Shown here piece by piece: positions 44,789 to 53,666 of a stretch of DNA of 64,000 nucleotides. How positions within the stretch are numbered: position 1 is the stretch's first letter; each line of letters starts with the position of its first letter. This DNA comes from Jiangella muralis (GTDB taxonomy: Bacteria; Actinomycetota; Actinomycetes; Jiangellales; Jiangellaceae). The DNA lies in the NCBI RefSeq assembly GCF_001270745.1, contig NZ_KQ434753.1, forward strand, positions 403,155-467,154, read 5' to 3'. Position numbers and translations under genes: made by a program. The notes under the pieces are model-generated. The model searched no databases. It saw only the letters and a program-made list of their open reading frames with translations, and had not been told where the DNA came from.

Positions 44789-47716
44789 GTGGACCAGCCC
44801 GACGACACCGCGCTCGTGTCGGTGCCCGCCCTGGTCGGACGCGAGCGCGAGTCGGCCCTGCTGACCCGGACGCTCACCGGCGGGCCGGCCCTGGTGCTGG
44901 TCGAGGGCGAGGCCGGGGTGGGCAAGAGCCGGCTGGTCCAGGAGTTCCTCGCCTCCGGCGCGGGCCGCCGGCTGCGCACCGTCGTCGCCGCCTGTCCGCC
45001 GTTCCGCGACTCCCTGACTCTCGGGCCGATCGTCGATGCCTTGCGCGCCGCACCTGAACCGGTGAGCGGACGGCGGCTCAGTCCGCTGGCCGGGGCGTTG
45101 CGGCCGCTGTTCCCGGAGTGGGCCGGCGCGCTCCCGCCGGCGCCCGAGCCGCTCACCGACCCCGGTGCGTCCCGCCACCGGATGTTCCGGGCACTGGCCG
45201 AGCTGGTCGACGGCTCCGCGCTGGACCTGCTGGTGCTGGAGGACGTCCACTGGGCCGACGACGCCACCGTCGAGTTCCTGCTCTTCCTGCTCGCCGACCC
45301 GCCCGGCCACGACCTCGCGATCGTCCTGACCTACCGGCCCGACGACCTGGGCGCGGCATCGCTGCTGCGGCGGTTGACCGCTCGGCCGCCGTCCGGCCTG
45401 GCCCACGCGCGGCTGACACTCGGGCTGCTGGACGTGGCCGCGACGGCGGACCTGATCTCGTCGATGCTCGGTGGCGAGCCGGTGTCCACCGCGTTCGCCG
45501 CGTTCCTGCACGACCGCACCGACGGCCTGCCGCTGGCGGTCGAGGAGTCGGTCCGGCTGCTGCGTCAGCGCGACGACGTGATCCGCCGCGACGGCGAGTG
45601 GGTGCGGCGCAGCCTGACCGAGCTGACGGTGCCGCCGACGGTGCGTGACTCGGTGCTGGAACGGGTCCAGCGGCTCGGGGCCGACGCCCGGTCGGTGCTC
45701 GAAGCCACCGCCGTCCTGGCCGAGCCGGCCGGCGACGACGTCATCGCGGCGACGGCCGGCCTGGCCAGGCCGCGGGCCCGGGCCGCGCTGGCCGAGGCCG
45801 CACGGTCCGGGCTGCTCGGCGACGACGGGCGCGGCCGGCCGGCGTACCGGCACGTCCTCGTGGGCCGGGCCGTGTACGACGCGATCACCGGGGCGGAGCG
45901 ACGGCGGCTGCACGAGCGCGCCGGGCGGGCGCTCGAGCGGCTCCGCCCGCCGCCGGTGATGCAGCTCAACCGGCACTTCCGCATCGCGGGCGACCTGCCC
46001 CGCTGGACCCGCTACGCCGAGCGGGCCGCCGACGCCGCGATCGCCTCCGACGACCAGACGACGGCCGTCGCCGTTCTGCAGCCCGTCGTGGCCGGCGGCG
46101 AGCTACCGGCACCGGACCTCGCCCGGCTGGCCGCCAAGCTGGCCACCGCCGCGAGTTCCCGGCGCGAGTCGCTCGACGCGGCCCACGCGCAGGTCATCGA
46201 TGTTCTGCGGGACGTTCTCGAGCACGGCGGGCTGGACGCCACGGCGCAGGCGGAGCTGCGGATCCCGCTGGGCCGGTTGCTGTTGCAGTCGGGCGAGTTC
46301 GAACCGGCCCGGGTCGAACTGGAGCGGGCGGTGCCGGGCCTGACGCACCGGCCGGGCGCGGCCGCCGTCGCGATGACCCTGCTCGGCTACCCGTTGCCGG
46401 AGCCGCGGCCGGCGGCGGAGCACCTGCGGTGGCTGCACCGGGCGGAGCGGGCGGCGCGGGAGGTCCCGGCAGAGTTGGATCGGCTCGCGTTGACCGTCGA
46501 CCGCGCCGCGGCGTTGCTGGCCCTCGGCGAACCGGACGGCTGGGACGTCGCCGCGCGGCTGCCCACGGACCTGCCCACGACGGAAGGGCGCTGCCAGCTC
46601 GCGCGCGGCCACGCGAACATCACCTACGCCGCGCTGCTATGGGGGCGCTACGCGACCGCCCGGCGGCACCTGGACCACGCGATGGAGCTGGCCGAGACGG
46701 CCCGCTTCGCGCGGCTCAGCACCACGGCGGGTGAGCTGTTGGTGCTGACCGAATGGCTGACCGGCGACTGGTCCGGGCTGGCCGGCCGTGCGACGGCGCT
46801 GGCCGACGACGCCGCACCGGACGCGACCCCGGCCGCCCTGCTGGTCGGGGCCCTGCTGGGTGTCGCGGCGGGCCGGCCAGGCGCCGGCCGCGAGCTGCGT
46901 GGCCTGCTCGCGCGGACCCGGTCCGACAGCATCGCCGTCCTGCCGCTGATCCCGGCCGCTGTCCTGGCCCGGCAGGAGCTCACCACCGGCCGTGCCACCG
47001 CCGCCCTCGAGCTGACCGAGCGGCCGACGACGGCCGTGCGGACCTCCGGCACCTGGATCTGGGCGACCGAGATCGCCCCGGTCCGGGTGGACGCTCTGCT
47101 GGCGGCCGGCGAGCGGGACGCGGCCGTGGCGTTCGTCGCCGACTTCGGCCGCGGGTTGAGCGGCCGGGACGCGCCGGGACCGCAGGCCGCCCTCACGACC
47201 GCCCGCGCGAGCCTGGCCGCGGCCTCCGGCGACCACCTCGCCGCCGCCCGCGCGTTCACCGACGCCGCCGACCGCTGGTTCCGGCTGCCGCGTCCGCACG
47301 AGGCGCTGCTGGCCGGCGAGCGGGCGGCGGGCCACCTCGTCGCGGCCGGCCGGTCCGAGGACGGACTCGCGCTGCTCGCCCGGATCCAGCAGGCACTCAC
47401 CGACCTCGGCGCCGGTGCCGACGCGACCCGGGTCGCGGGCACGCTGCGCGCACACGGCATCCGACCGCCCGCGGGGGCCGGCGCCCGCCGCGGCCGGCGC
47501 GGCTACGGCGACCAGTTGTCGCCCCGCGAGCTGGAGGTGGTCCGGCTGGTCATCACCGGACGGACCAACCGGGAGATCGCACAGACCGTGTCCCGCTCAC
47601 CGAGGACGGTGGCCGCGCAGCTCGCCTCCGCCATGCGCAAGCTCGGCGTGACGTCGCGCACCGCGCTGGCGGTCACGGCGGTCGAGGCCGGGCTGGCCGG
47701 CGACACCACGGCCTGA
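44789..47716 (+). CDS. Large LuxR-family ATPase regulator, cassette B
   Basis: 975 residues with Walker A VEGEAGVGKSRLVQ, Walker B LLVLEDVHWADD, a TPR-like middle and C-terminal HTH (LSPRELEVVRLVITGRTNREIAQTVSRSPRTVAAQLASAMRKLGVTSRTALAV). It shares long runs with the cassette A regulator (RRLSPLAGALRPLFPEWA; LTVPPTVRDSVLERV; RRGRRGYGDQLSPRE-like), so they are paralogues. The DNA-recognition helix differs (NREIAQTVSRSPRTVAAQL against NRQVAEALFLSPRTVDRHL), so targets may have diverged. GTG 44789 follows GAGGGGG by seven bases. Confidence 0.93.
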   Translation: MDQPDDTALVSVPALVGRERESALLTRTLTGGPALVLVEGEAGVGKSRLVQEFLASGAGRRLRTVVAACPPFRDSLTLGPIVDALRAAPEPVSGRRLSPLAGALRPLFPEWAGALPPAPEPLTDPGASRHRMFRALAELVDGSALDLLVLEDVHWADDATVEFLLFLLADPPGHDLAIVLTYRPDDLGAASLLRRLTARPPSGLAHARLTLGLLDVAATADLISSMLGGEPVSTAFAAFLHDRTDGLPLAVEESVRLLRQRDDVIRRDGEWVRRSLTELTVPPTVRDSVLERVQRLGADARSVLEATAVLAEPAGDDVIAATAGLARPRARAALAEAARSGLLGDDGRGRPAYRHVLVGRAVYDAITGAERRRLHERAGRALERLRPPPVMQLNRHFRIAGDLPRWTRYAERAADAAIASDDQTTAVAVLQPVVAGGELPAPDLARLAAKLATAASSRRESLDAAHAQVIDVLRDVLEHGGLDATAQAELRIPLGRLLLQSGEFEPARVELERAVPGLTHRPGAAAVAMTLLGYPLPEPRPAAEHLRWLHRAERAAREVPAELDRLALTVDRAAALLALGEPDGWDVAARLPTDLPTTEGRCQLARGHANITYAALLWGRYATARRHLDHAMELAETARFARLSTTAGELLVLTEWLTGDWSGLAGRATALADDAAPDATPAALLVGALLGVAAGRPGAGRELRGLLARTRSDSIAVLPLIPAAVLARQELTTGRATAALELTERPTTAVRTSGTWIWATEIAPVRVDALLAAGERDAAVAFVADFGRGLSGRDAPGPQAALTTARASLAAASGDHLAAARAFTDAADRWFRLPRPHEALLAGERAAGHLVAAGRSEDGLALLARIQQALTDLGAGADATRVAGTLRAHGIRPPAGAGARRGRRGYGDQLSPRELEVVRLVITGRTNREIAQTVSRSPRTVAAQLASAMRKLGVTSRTALAVTAVEAGLAGDTTA

Positions 47717-47816
47717 GCGTCCGCACGCATTCTTTGAGTCATTTGCCGGGTTACAACCGGATCGCCGCGCCGTGACACTCGGTGCACCCGTTTTGCGCAC
47801 GACCCGGAGGAAGCCC

Positions 47817-47939
47817 ATGCGCGATCCGCAGACCGTCGGGCCGCCGCCGGATCACGAGACCGCGGATCCCGCTCCCGCGGTCCCCGCTCCACCAGCCCCC
47901 GAACCTGGACCCGATCCCGACGGCTACGAGCCGCTCTGA
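47817..47939 (+). CDS. Small proline-rich acidic peptide ending in YEPL (cassette B)
   Basis: 40 residues: MRDPQTVGPPPDHETADPAP, then Ala/Pro/Glu-rich sequence ending GPDPDGYEPL. It has a strong ribosome site (GGAGG seven bases before the ATG) and ends 19 bases before the subtilase start, so it is very likely translated and co-transcribed. No signal peptide, cysteine or hydrophobic segment. Not recognised as a known family. Its counterpart in cassette A ends in RWEPL. It could be a signalling peptide, a protease-linked pro-peptide or a RiPP-like precursor, though no modification enzyme is near. Confidence 0.7.
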   Translation: MRDPQTVGPPPDHETADPAPAVPAPPAPEPGPDPDGYEPL

Positions 47940-47958
47940 CCGGGCCGGAGAGGCGACG

Positions 47959-50900
47959 ATGACCCCGCACACCATCCGAACCCACCCACGACTCCGGCGC
48001 TTCGCGCTGGCGGCCGTCGCGGTCGCCGGTCTGCTGGCCGCCACGACGGCGCACGGCGGGGACGACCCCGCGACCGCCGCGCCGCTCGACGGCGCACCGG
48101 TCAGCCTGCCCACCATGCCCGGCGAGACCGTCACGATCACGCTGATCACCGGCGACCGGGTCGAGGTGATCCCGGCCGCTGACGGAGCACCAGAGGTCGC
48201 CGGGGTGGAACCGGCGCCGCGCGCCCACGGCGCGCCGATCGGCTTCCAGACCTTCCGGCACGACGACGACGTCTACGTCGTGCCATCCGACGCCTCCGGC
48301 CTGCTGGCCGCCGACCGGCTGGACCCCGAACTGTTCAATGTCAGCGGACTGCTCGAGGACGGCATCACCGGCGCGGCCGGCCTGCCGCTGATCGTCCAGT
48401 ACGACGCCACCCGCCGGCAACCGGCGCAGGCCCTGCCCGGCGGCGAGCGCGGCCCGTCGCTGGAGAGCATCAACGGCAGCGGGCTGCACGTCGATGCCGC
48501 CGATGCCGCCACGTTCTGGGCGGCGGTGGACCCGGCGCCGGCGGCGAGCGCCGCGGCCCGGCTCGATCGCGGCCTCGCCCGCATCTGGCTGGATCGCCCG
48601 GTCGAGGCGTCGCTGGACGTGAGCGTCCCGCAGGTCGGGGCTCCGGAGGCGTGGGAGGCCGGGTACGACGGCGACCGTGTCACCGTCGCGGTCCTGGACA
48701 CCGGCGTCGACGCCGGCCACCCCGACCTCGTCGGCCAGGTGGCGGACAGCCGCAGCTTCGTGCCCGACCAGGAGGTGGCCGACGGCCACGGCCACGGCAC
48801 CCACGTCGCCTCCACCGTCGCCGGCATCGGCGGCCGCTACCGTGGCGTCGCCCCGGGCGCCCGGCTGTTGGTGGGCAAGGTGCTCAACGATTCCGGGTCC
48901 GGTTCCAGCTCGTGGATCATCGAGGGCATGGAGTGGGCGGTCGAGCAAGGCGCCCGCGTCGTCAGCATGAGCCTGGGTGGCGATCCCACGGACGGCACCG
49001 ATCCGATGAGCCAGGCGGTCAACCAGCTCAGCGCCGAATCCGGCGCTCTGTTCGTCATCGCGGCGGGCAACAGCGGCCCGGAGGCCGGCACCGTCGGGGC
49101 GCCCGGCGCCGCCGATGCCGCGCTCACCGTCGCCGCGGTGGACAAGCAGGACGACCTGGCGTCGTTCTCCAGCCGAGGTCCGCGGGTCGGCGACGCCGGG
49201 CTGAAGCCGGACCTCGCCGCACCCGGCGTGAAGATCGTCGCGGCGCGTGCGGCCGGTACGTCGCTCGGCGAACCGCTGGACGAGCTGCACACCGCCGCGA
49301 GCGGCACCTCCATGGCGACCCCGCACGTGGCAGGCGCCGCCGCGATCCTGGCCCAGCAACACCCCGACTGGTCCGGGCCGCAGCTGAAGGCCGCACTCAC
49401 CAGCACGGTCGCCGACGTCGGCGGCACCGTCCCCGAGCTGGGCGCCGGCCGCCTCGACGTCGCCCGCGCGACCACACAGGGTGTGGTCGCCGATGGTCCG
49501 CTCTGGTTCGGGCACCTGCCGTATCCGCAGACGGCGCCGGTGACGCGCAGCGTCGCCTACACCAACACCGGCACCGCACCGGTGGTGCTCGACCTGACCG
49601 CCACCCTGACGACGGCGGGCGGCGCCCCGGCGCCGGACGGGCTGATCGCGGTGCGACCGCGCTCGCTCACGGTCCCCGCCGGCGGCACCGCCACGGCCGA
49701 GATCGTCGTGGACGCGTCCGGCGGCTCCGCGGCCGGCCTCTACCAGGGCCGGATCACCGCCGCGTCGGCGACCGGTTCGGTGCGCCTCACTACCGTGACC
49801 GGCGTGTACGTCGAGCCGGAGACGTTCGACCTGACCGTCTCCGCCACCCTGCCCGAAGGGAGCACCGCTGCGGCGTTCGGCGGCTGGCTGGTCGTGCGCA
49901 ACGACGGCTGGATCGACTTCGCCGACAACCTCGTACGGCTGCCGGCCGTGCCGAAGGCGACCGTCGAACTACCGCGCGGCGACTACACCGTCGCCACCCA
50001 GATCGGCTGGTACGACGCGAACGGCGAAAGCAACATCTGGCTGCCGCTCGAGCCGCAGGCACAGCTGGACGGCGACACCACCGTCCGGTTCGACCTGGCG
50101 GAAGCGGCTCGGCTCGGCGCGTCCACCGACCAGCCGGCCGAGGCCTACGGCAGGTGGCTGCGCTACGAGCGAACCGGTGCCGGTGACGCCTGGAGTCTCA
50201 GGGCGGAACTGCCCGGCGCCACCGGCGCCACCAGCGCCACGTCGTTCTGGATGACGCCGACCGATCCGGTGGACGCGGGCACGCTGGAGCTGACGTCGCA
50301 GCAGGTGCTCGGGCCGCCGCTGCTGTCCATGCAGACGCTGGGCGCCCGGCCACTGACCCTGCGGCCGCGGTACCGCTCGGCCGACATCACGGTGCCGAAG
50401 CTGGACACCGTCCGCCCGTTCCCGGTCGTCGATGCCGGCAGCGGCACGCCCGAGGAGCAGGCCGGCGCCGACGTCGCCGGCGCACTGGTGCTGATCTCGC
50501 CGGACGACCTGTGCACCCCCGGCTGCGCGTCCGGGCTCGCCGACCGGGTGAGCGCCGCGGCACAGGCCGGCGCGGCCGGCGTGCTGGTGACCGGTCCCCT
50601 GGCGCGGCCCGTGCTCGGCGCCACGCCCCTGGCGCTGCCGGTCGCGACGCTGCCGCCGGCGGACGGCGCGGCGCTGGCCGCCGAGCTGGACCAGCGCCCG
50701 GTGCGCGTGCGCCTCGGCGGCGACCCGAGCGTGCCGTCGCTGACCCTCGTCACCCATACCGAGACCGGTGCCGTGCCCGCCGACCTCGACTACGAGGTGG
50801 CCGACGAGGAATTGGCGGTGGTGCACCATGACCTCCACCTCGACGCCGCGGACGGAACCGCCACCCGGCGACTGTTGTGGTGGGTCGGTCGCGATAAGGC

Positions 50901-51429
50901 CGAACTGCCCTACGTCACCGCACCGAGGCGGCTGACCGTGCGGGTCGGGCCGGCCGATCCGGGCATCGTGCACACCATCGAACTGCAGGACGACGACAAC
51001 TCCGACGGCGGGCTGTACCTGGAAGACACCCGGCAGGTGTTCGGCGCCGCGGGCCCGTACGAGGTGGCGTGGAACAGCGGGCCGCTGGTGCCGGGGCCGG
51101 CCACCCGGCCGACCGGTGACGGCCTGACGTCGGCGCTGAGCGCATGCGCCGGCTGCCGCCTGGGCGACGTGTTCCTGCCGTTCATGTACCTGGGCCCGTC
51201 GGCCGAGCACGAGGCCTCCATGCTCGGGCTGGTCGAAGGCGGCGCGCTGGTGCCGGGCCCGCACATCTGCCGGCCCGACGACCCGGAGCACCCGCCGAGC
51301 GGCCCGCCCAGGTACCAGTGCGAGGTGCGCCTCTACGACGAGGACGGCGACGAACTCGAGCCGCGCCTGGTCAGCGAGAGCGGCGCCATCCCGCCGATCG
51401 GTGCCGCTGCCACGGAGGAGGACCGATGA
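47959..51429 (+). CDS. Secreted S8 subtilase with PA-like insert (cassette B)
   Basis: 1156 residues. Signal peptide (RTHPRLRRFALAAVAVAGLLAATTAHGG), N-terminal region VTITLITGDRVEVIPAADG as in cassette A, then the triad: Asp in VAVLDTGVDAGHPDL, His in GHGHGTHVASTV, Asn in VIAAGNSGP, Ser in ASGTSMATPHVAG. A PA-like domain follows (PVVDAGSGTPEEQAGADVAGALVLIS) with a Cys pair (LCTPGC). It ends (YDEDGDELEPRLVSESGAIPP) just where the cassette A enzyme continues into its C-terminal domain. GGAGAGG ribosome site; the longer upstream frame is not used because it would swallow the peptide gene. Confidence 0.94.
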   Translation: MTPHTIRTHPRLRRFALAAVAVAGLLAATTAHGGDDPATAAPLDGAPVSLPTMPGETVTITLITGDRVEVIPAADGAPEVAGVEPAPRAHGAPIGFQTFRHDDDVYVVPSDASGLLAADRLDPELFNVSGLLEDGITGAAGLPLIVQYDATRRQPAQALPGGERGPSLESINGSGLHVDAADAATFWAAVDPAPAASAAARLDRGLARIWLDRPVEASLDVSVPQVGAPEAWEAGYDGDRVTVAVLDTGVDAGHPDLVGQVADSRSFVPDQEVADGHGHGTHVASTVAGIGGRYRGVAPGARLLVGKVLNDSGSGSSSWIIEGMEWAVEQGARVVSMSLGGDPTDGTDPMSQAVNQLSAESGALFVIAAGNSGPEAGTVGAPGAADAALTVAAVDKQDDLASFSSRGPRVGDAGLKPDLAAPGVKIVAARAAGTSLGEPLDELHTAASGTSMATPHVAGAAAILAQQHPDWSGPQLKAALTSTVADVGGTVPELGAGRLDVARATTQGVVADGPLWFGHLPYPQTAPVTRSVAYTNTGTAPVVLDLTATLTTAGGAPAPDGLIAVRPRSLTVPAGGTATAEIVVDASGGSAAGLYQGRITAASATGSVRLTTVTGVYVEPETFDLTVSATLPEGSTAAAFGGWLVVRNDGWIDFADNLVRLPAVPKATVELPRGDYTVATQIGWYDANGESNIWLPLEPQAQLDGDTTVRFDLAEAARLGASTDQPAEAYGRWLRYERTGAGDAWSLRAELPGATGATSATSFWMTPTDPVDAGTLELTSQQVLGPPLLSMQTLGARPLTLRPRYRSADITVPKLDTVRPFPVVDAGSGTPEEQAGADVAGALVLISPDDLCTPGCASGLADRVSAAAQAGAAGVLVTGPLARPVLGATPLALPVATLPPADGAALAAELDQRPVRVRLGGDPSVPSLTLVTHTETGAVPADLDYEVADEELAVVHHDLHLDAADGTATRRLLWWVGRDKAELPYVTAPRRLTVRVGPADPGIVHTIELQDDDNSDGGLYLEDTRQVFGAAGPYEVAWNSGPLVPGPATRPTGDGLTSALSACAGCRLGDVFLPFMYLGPSAEHEASMLGLVEGGALVPGPHICRPDDPEHPPSGPPRYQCEVRLYDEDGDELEPRLVSESGAIPPIGAAATEEDR

Positions 51430-52031
51430 GCACGATCACGACCCGCCGCGGCGCCGTCGTCGCCGCACTCCTGGCCCTGGTGGTCCTGGCCACCGGCTGC
51501 CGCGTGATCGCCTACGACCTGGCGCCGGAGCCGCAGCGCTACCAGATGACCCTGGACCAGCGGACGGGTGTCAGCACCGTCCACACCTCCTGGGAGTTCG
51601 TCTCGGCGCACGTGGCCGAGGACGACACCCCGGCGGGCACCATCTGCTTCGGCAACTGGGTCCCCGAGCTCGGTCTGAGCGGTCCGTGCGAGGCGGAACC
51701 GCTGATCTTCCTCAGCTACGAGTTCGGGCTCGCGCTGGACAACACCGCACGAGCGGGGCGGCCGCACACGATCGCCGTCACCGGCTACTACGAGGACGGG
51801 ACCAACGGACTGGAGGTCACCGAGCTCACCGCCTGGGCGAGCTATGACGACGGAGCGGAGTGGGCGCCGGTCGACGTCGAGCCCACCGGGCCGGGCACGT
51901 TCGACCTGAGCCTGCGCCACCCGGGCCTGGACCGCACCTCCGGCAGCGTCGCGCTGCGCGTGCGGGCCGAGGACGGCGACGGCAACACCGTGGAGCAGAC
52001 CATCCAGGACGCGTACGCGCTGCGGCGCTGA
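51426..52031 (+). CDS. Lipoprotein homologous to the C-terminal domain of subtilase A
   Basis: 201 residues. A lipoprotein signal with lipobox LATGC (lipidated Cys 25) is followed by a beta domain. From about residue 39 it aligns with the end of subtilase A: YQMTLDQRTG with FELSLETTAG, PLIFLSYEFGLALDN with PLIQLDYGLEAGLYN, YDDGAEWAPVDVEPTGPGTF with FDDGASWQPAPVTPSGDGTL, and DGDGNTVEQTI with DAAGNTVSQQI. The ATG overlaps the subtilase stop (ATGA). It probably tethers the protease or its product to the membrane face. Confidence 0.88.
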   Translation: MSTITTRRGAVVAALLALVVLATGCRVIAYDLAPEPQRYQMTLDQRTGVSTVHTSWEFVSAHVAEDDTPAGTICFGNWVPELGLSGPCEAEPLIFLSYEFGLALDNTARAGRPHTIAVTGYYEDGTNGLEVTELTAWASYDDGAEWAPVDVEPTGPGTFDLSLRHPGLDRTSGSVALRVRAEDGDGNTVEQTIQDAYALRR

Positions 52032-52043
52032 CGCATCCCGGCC

Positions 52044-52075
52044 GCCCGGGCCACCGCGCTGGCGGTGGCCCGGGC
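52044..52075 (+). terminator. Terminator of cassette B
   Basis: Perfect 14-bp GC-rich stem (52044-52057 with 52062-52075), 4-base loop, 13 bases after the lipoprotein stop. Confidence 0.85.
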
Positions 52076-52127
52076 GAGCTACGTCCAGGGGTAGGTTCGG
52101 TGCAGCAAGGGACACGGGGGAGGTGCG

Positions 52128-52610
52128 GTGGACGATCATGTTCACACCAGCGGGGCACTGGGCCGCAGCGTCGGCGCCGTCGAACCGGCCCGCGAGTTCG
52201 CCGACGCGCTCATGGCGTTCCTGTCGGCGTCGCGGCGCACGCGCGGCCGGCTGCAGCCGCTGTTCGACGACATCACCGTCCCGCAACTGGTGCTGCTCGA
52301 CGCGATCGAGGAGTGCGGCCGCGACGGCGTGGGCGCGGTCGCCGAGCTGACCGGGCTCAGCCAGCCGACGGTCACCCGCAGCGCCGGCGCCCTCGTCCGC
52401 GACGGCCTCGTCCAGTACGGCAGGGTCGACGGCGACGGCCGGCGGCGGGTGCTGGAGCTGACCGAGCGGGGCGACGCCCTGCTCACCGCCAAGCGCGCCG
52501 TCGTCGCGGGCCACCTGGCCGGCGCGTGGGAGAACCTCTCCCCCGCCGAGCAGGCCCTGGTCGTGCCGTTGCTGCTGCACCTCACCGAACTGGTCGACAA
52601 GCTGTTCTGA
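52128..52610 (+). CDS. MarR-family regulator
   Basis: 160 residues with the winged helix at about 55-115: VPQLVLLDAIEECGRDGVGAVAELTGLSQPTVTRSAGALVRDGLVQYGRVDGDGRRRVLELTERG. Likely a dimeric ligand-responsive repressor. GTG start with GGGGGAGG upstream. Converges on an acetyltransferase gene eight bases away; no obvious target. Confidence 0.9.
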   Translation: MDDHVHTSGALGRSVGAVEPAREFADALMAFLSASRRTRGRLQPLFDDITVPQLVLLDAIEECGRDGVGAVAELTGLSQPTVTRSAGALVRDGLVQYGRVDGDGRRRVLELTERGDALLTAKRAVVAGHLAGAWENLSPAEQALVVPLLLHLTELVDKLF

Positions 52611-52618
52611 CCGCGGTG

Positions 52619-53197
52619 TCACCAGCGGCGGCGCACCGTCCCCTTCGGCCCGGCGACCAGACTCGCCGCCGGCACGTCGTCGGCCACGACCGCGCCGGCC
52701 GCGACGACCGCGTCGCGGCCGATGCTGACGCCGGGCAGGATGGTCGCGCCGGCGCCGATCCACACGTTCGGCGCCACGTCGATCGGCGCGCCGGTGAGGT
52801 ACTGGCGCCGCTCGCCGGGGTCGACCGGGTGGCCCATCGTGATGAAGGTGGCCTTCGGGCCGACCATCACGCCCTCGCCCAGGCTGATGCCGGCGAAGTC
52901 GAGGAACGTGCAGCCCTGGTTGACGAAGACCCGCTCGGCGAGGTCCAGGCGCAGGCCGTGGTCGGTGTAGAACGGCGGATAGATGGTGACCCGCGCCGGC
53001 AGCGGGCGGCCAAGGATCTGCTCGAGCAGCGCCGCCTTGCCCGCCTCGTCGTCGAACGGGAGAGCGTTGAGGCGCGAGGTCAGCTCGGTGACCCGCAGCA
53101 CCCGCTCGCTCATCGCCCGGAACTCGGCACCCAGCACCCGCTCGCCGGTGGCCAGGAGTTGCGGATCATGGATCGGCATGAAGCGGTCGCGGCTCAC
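52619..53197 (-). CDS. Sugar O-acetyltransferase (maltose/galactoside type, left-handed beta-helix)
   Basis: About 192 residues. The hexapeptide-repeat helix is clear: FYTDHGLRLDLAERVFVNQGCTFLDFAGISLGEGVMVGPKATFITMGHPVDPGER, then IDVAPNVWIGAGATILPGVSIGRDAVVAAGAVVADDVPA. Transfers acetyl from acetyl-CoA to a sugar or similar acceptor. The catalytic His is in MGHPVDP. The start could be GTG 53197 or ATG 53179; neither has a strong ribosome site. Confidence 0.9.
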   Translation of the reverse strand: MSRDRFMPIHDPQLLATGERVLGAEFRAMSERVLRVTELTSRLNALPFDDEAGKAALLEQILGRPLPARVTIYPPFYTDHGLRLDLAERVFVNQGCTFLDFAGISLGEGVMVGPKATFITMGHPVDPGERRQYLTGAPIDVAPNVWIGAGATILPGVSIGRDAVVAAGAVVADDVPAASLVAGPKGTVRRRW

Positions 53198-53253
53198 CCG
53201 GCGATTGTCGCGCACACGCCGCCAGGGGCTGGCCTTCCACCTGTTCCTGCTAT

Positions 53254-53300
53254 ATAAATCGGCGTACCCTTGAAGTGACGAGCCGGTCACTCTGGGTACG
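53254..53300 (+). promoter_or_regulatory. Promoter and compound palindrome upstream of a small membrane protein
   Basis: TATAAA near 53252-53257 is followed by nested inverted repeats: CGTACCC/GGGTACG (53263-53269, 53294-53300) around GTGAC/GTCAC (53275-53279, 53286-53290). It may be an operator or a leader hairpin. Confidence 0.45.
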
Positions 53301-53345
53301 TCGAACGGTGAGTACCGCAGCCGCAATGACGCGGAGGTGAGCAAC

Positions 53346-53651
53346 GTGAGCTATGGGTCGGCACACCTCGTGCATGCGATGCTCGACGGGTTGCGCTACG
53401 TCCTGTGGGTCGTCGTCAGCGGGTTCGCCGTGGTGGGCGCCGCGTTCTACGGCGGGTCCGGCGTGGCCGCCGTCTGGCAGAAGTCGGGGCCACCCGCACG
53501 CCGGCGCCAGGACGAGATCGCCCGCGAGGCCGCCGAGGGCATCGCCGAGATCGAGGCCTTCCTGGCGACGCAGCGACCCGTCGACGAACCGCCGGAGCCA
53601 CCGCCGGCGCCACGCCGCAAGCGCCCGCCGACGTCCGGGGACCCCGTCTGA
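53346..53651 (+). CDS. Small membrane protein
   Basis: 101 residues with one helix at about 15-40 (GLRYVLWVVVSGFAVVGAAFYGGSGVAAVW), then a charged, Pro-rich cytoplasmic tail. Not recognised. GTG at 53346 is preferred (GGAGG eight bases upstream) over GTG 53337. Followed 15 bases later by the methyltransferase gene. Confidence 0.65.
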   Translation: MSYGSAHLVHAMLDGLRYVLWVVVSGFAVVGAAFYGGSGVAAVWQKSGPPARRRQDEIAREAAEGIAEIEAFLATQRPVDEPPEPPPAPRRKRPPTSGDPV

Positions 53652-53666
53652 TGCGACGATGCGGGC

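Noticed and set aside
37678-52031. The cassettes as a RiPP biosynthetic cluster
   Set aside because: No lanthipeptide synthetase, YcaO, radical SAM or dedicated exporter is present, and the peptides lack Cys/Ser/Thr-rich cores. A RiPP role is kept only as a remote possibility.
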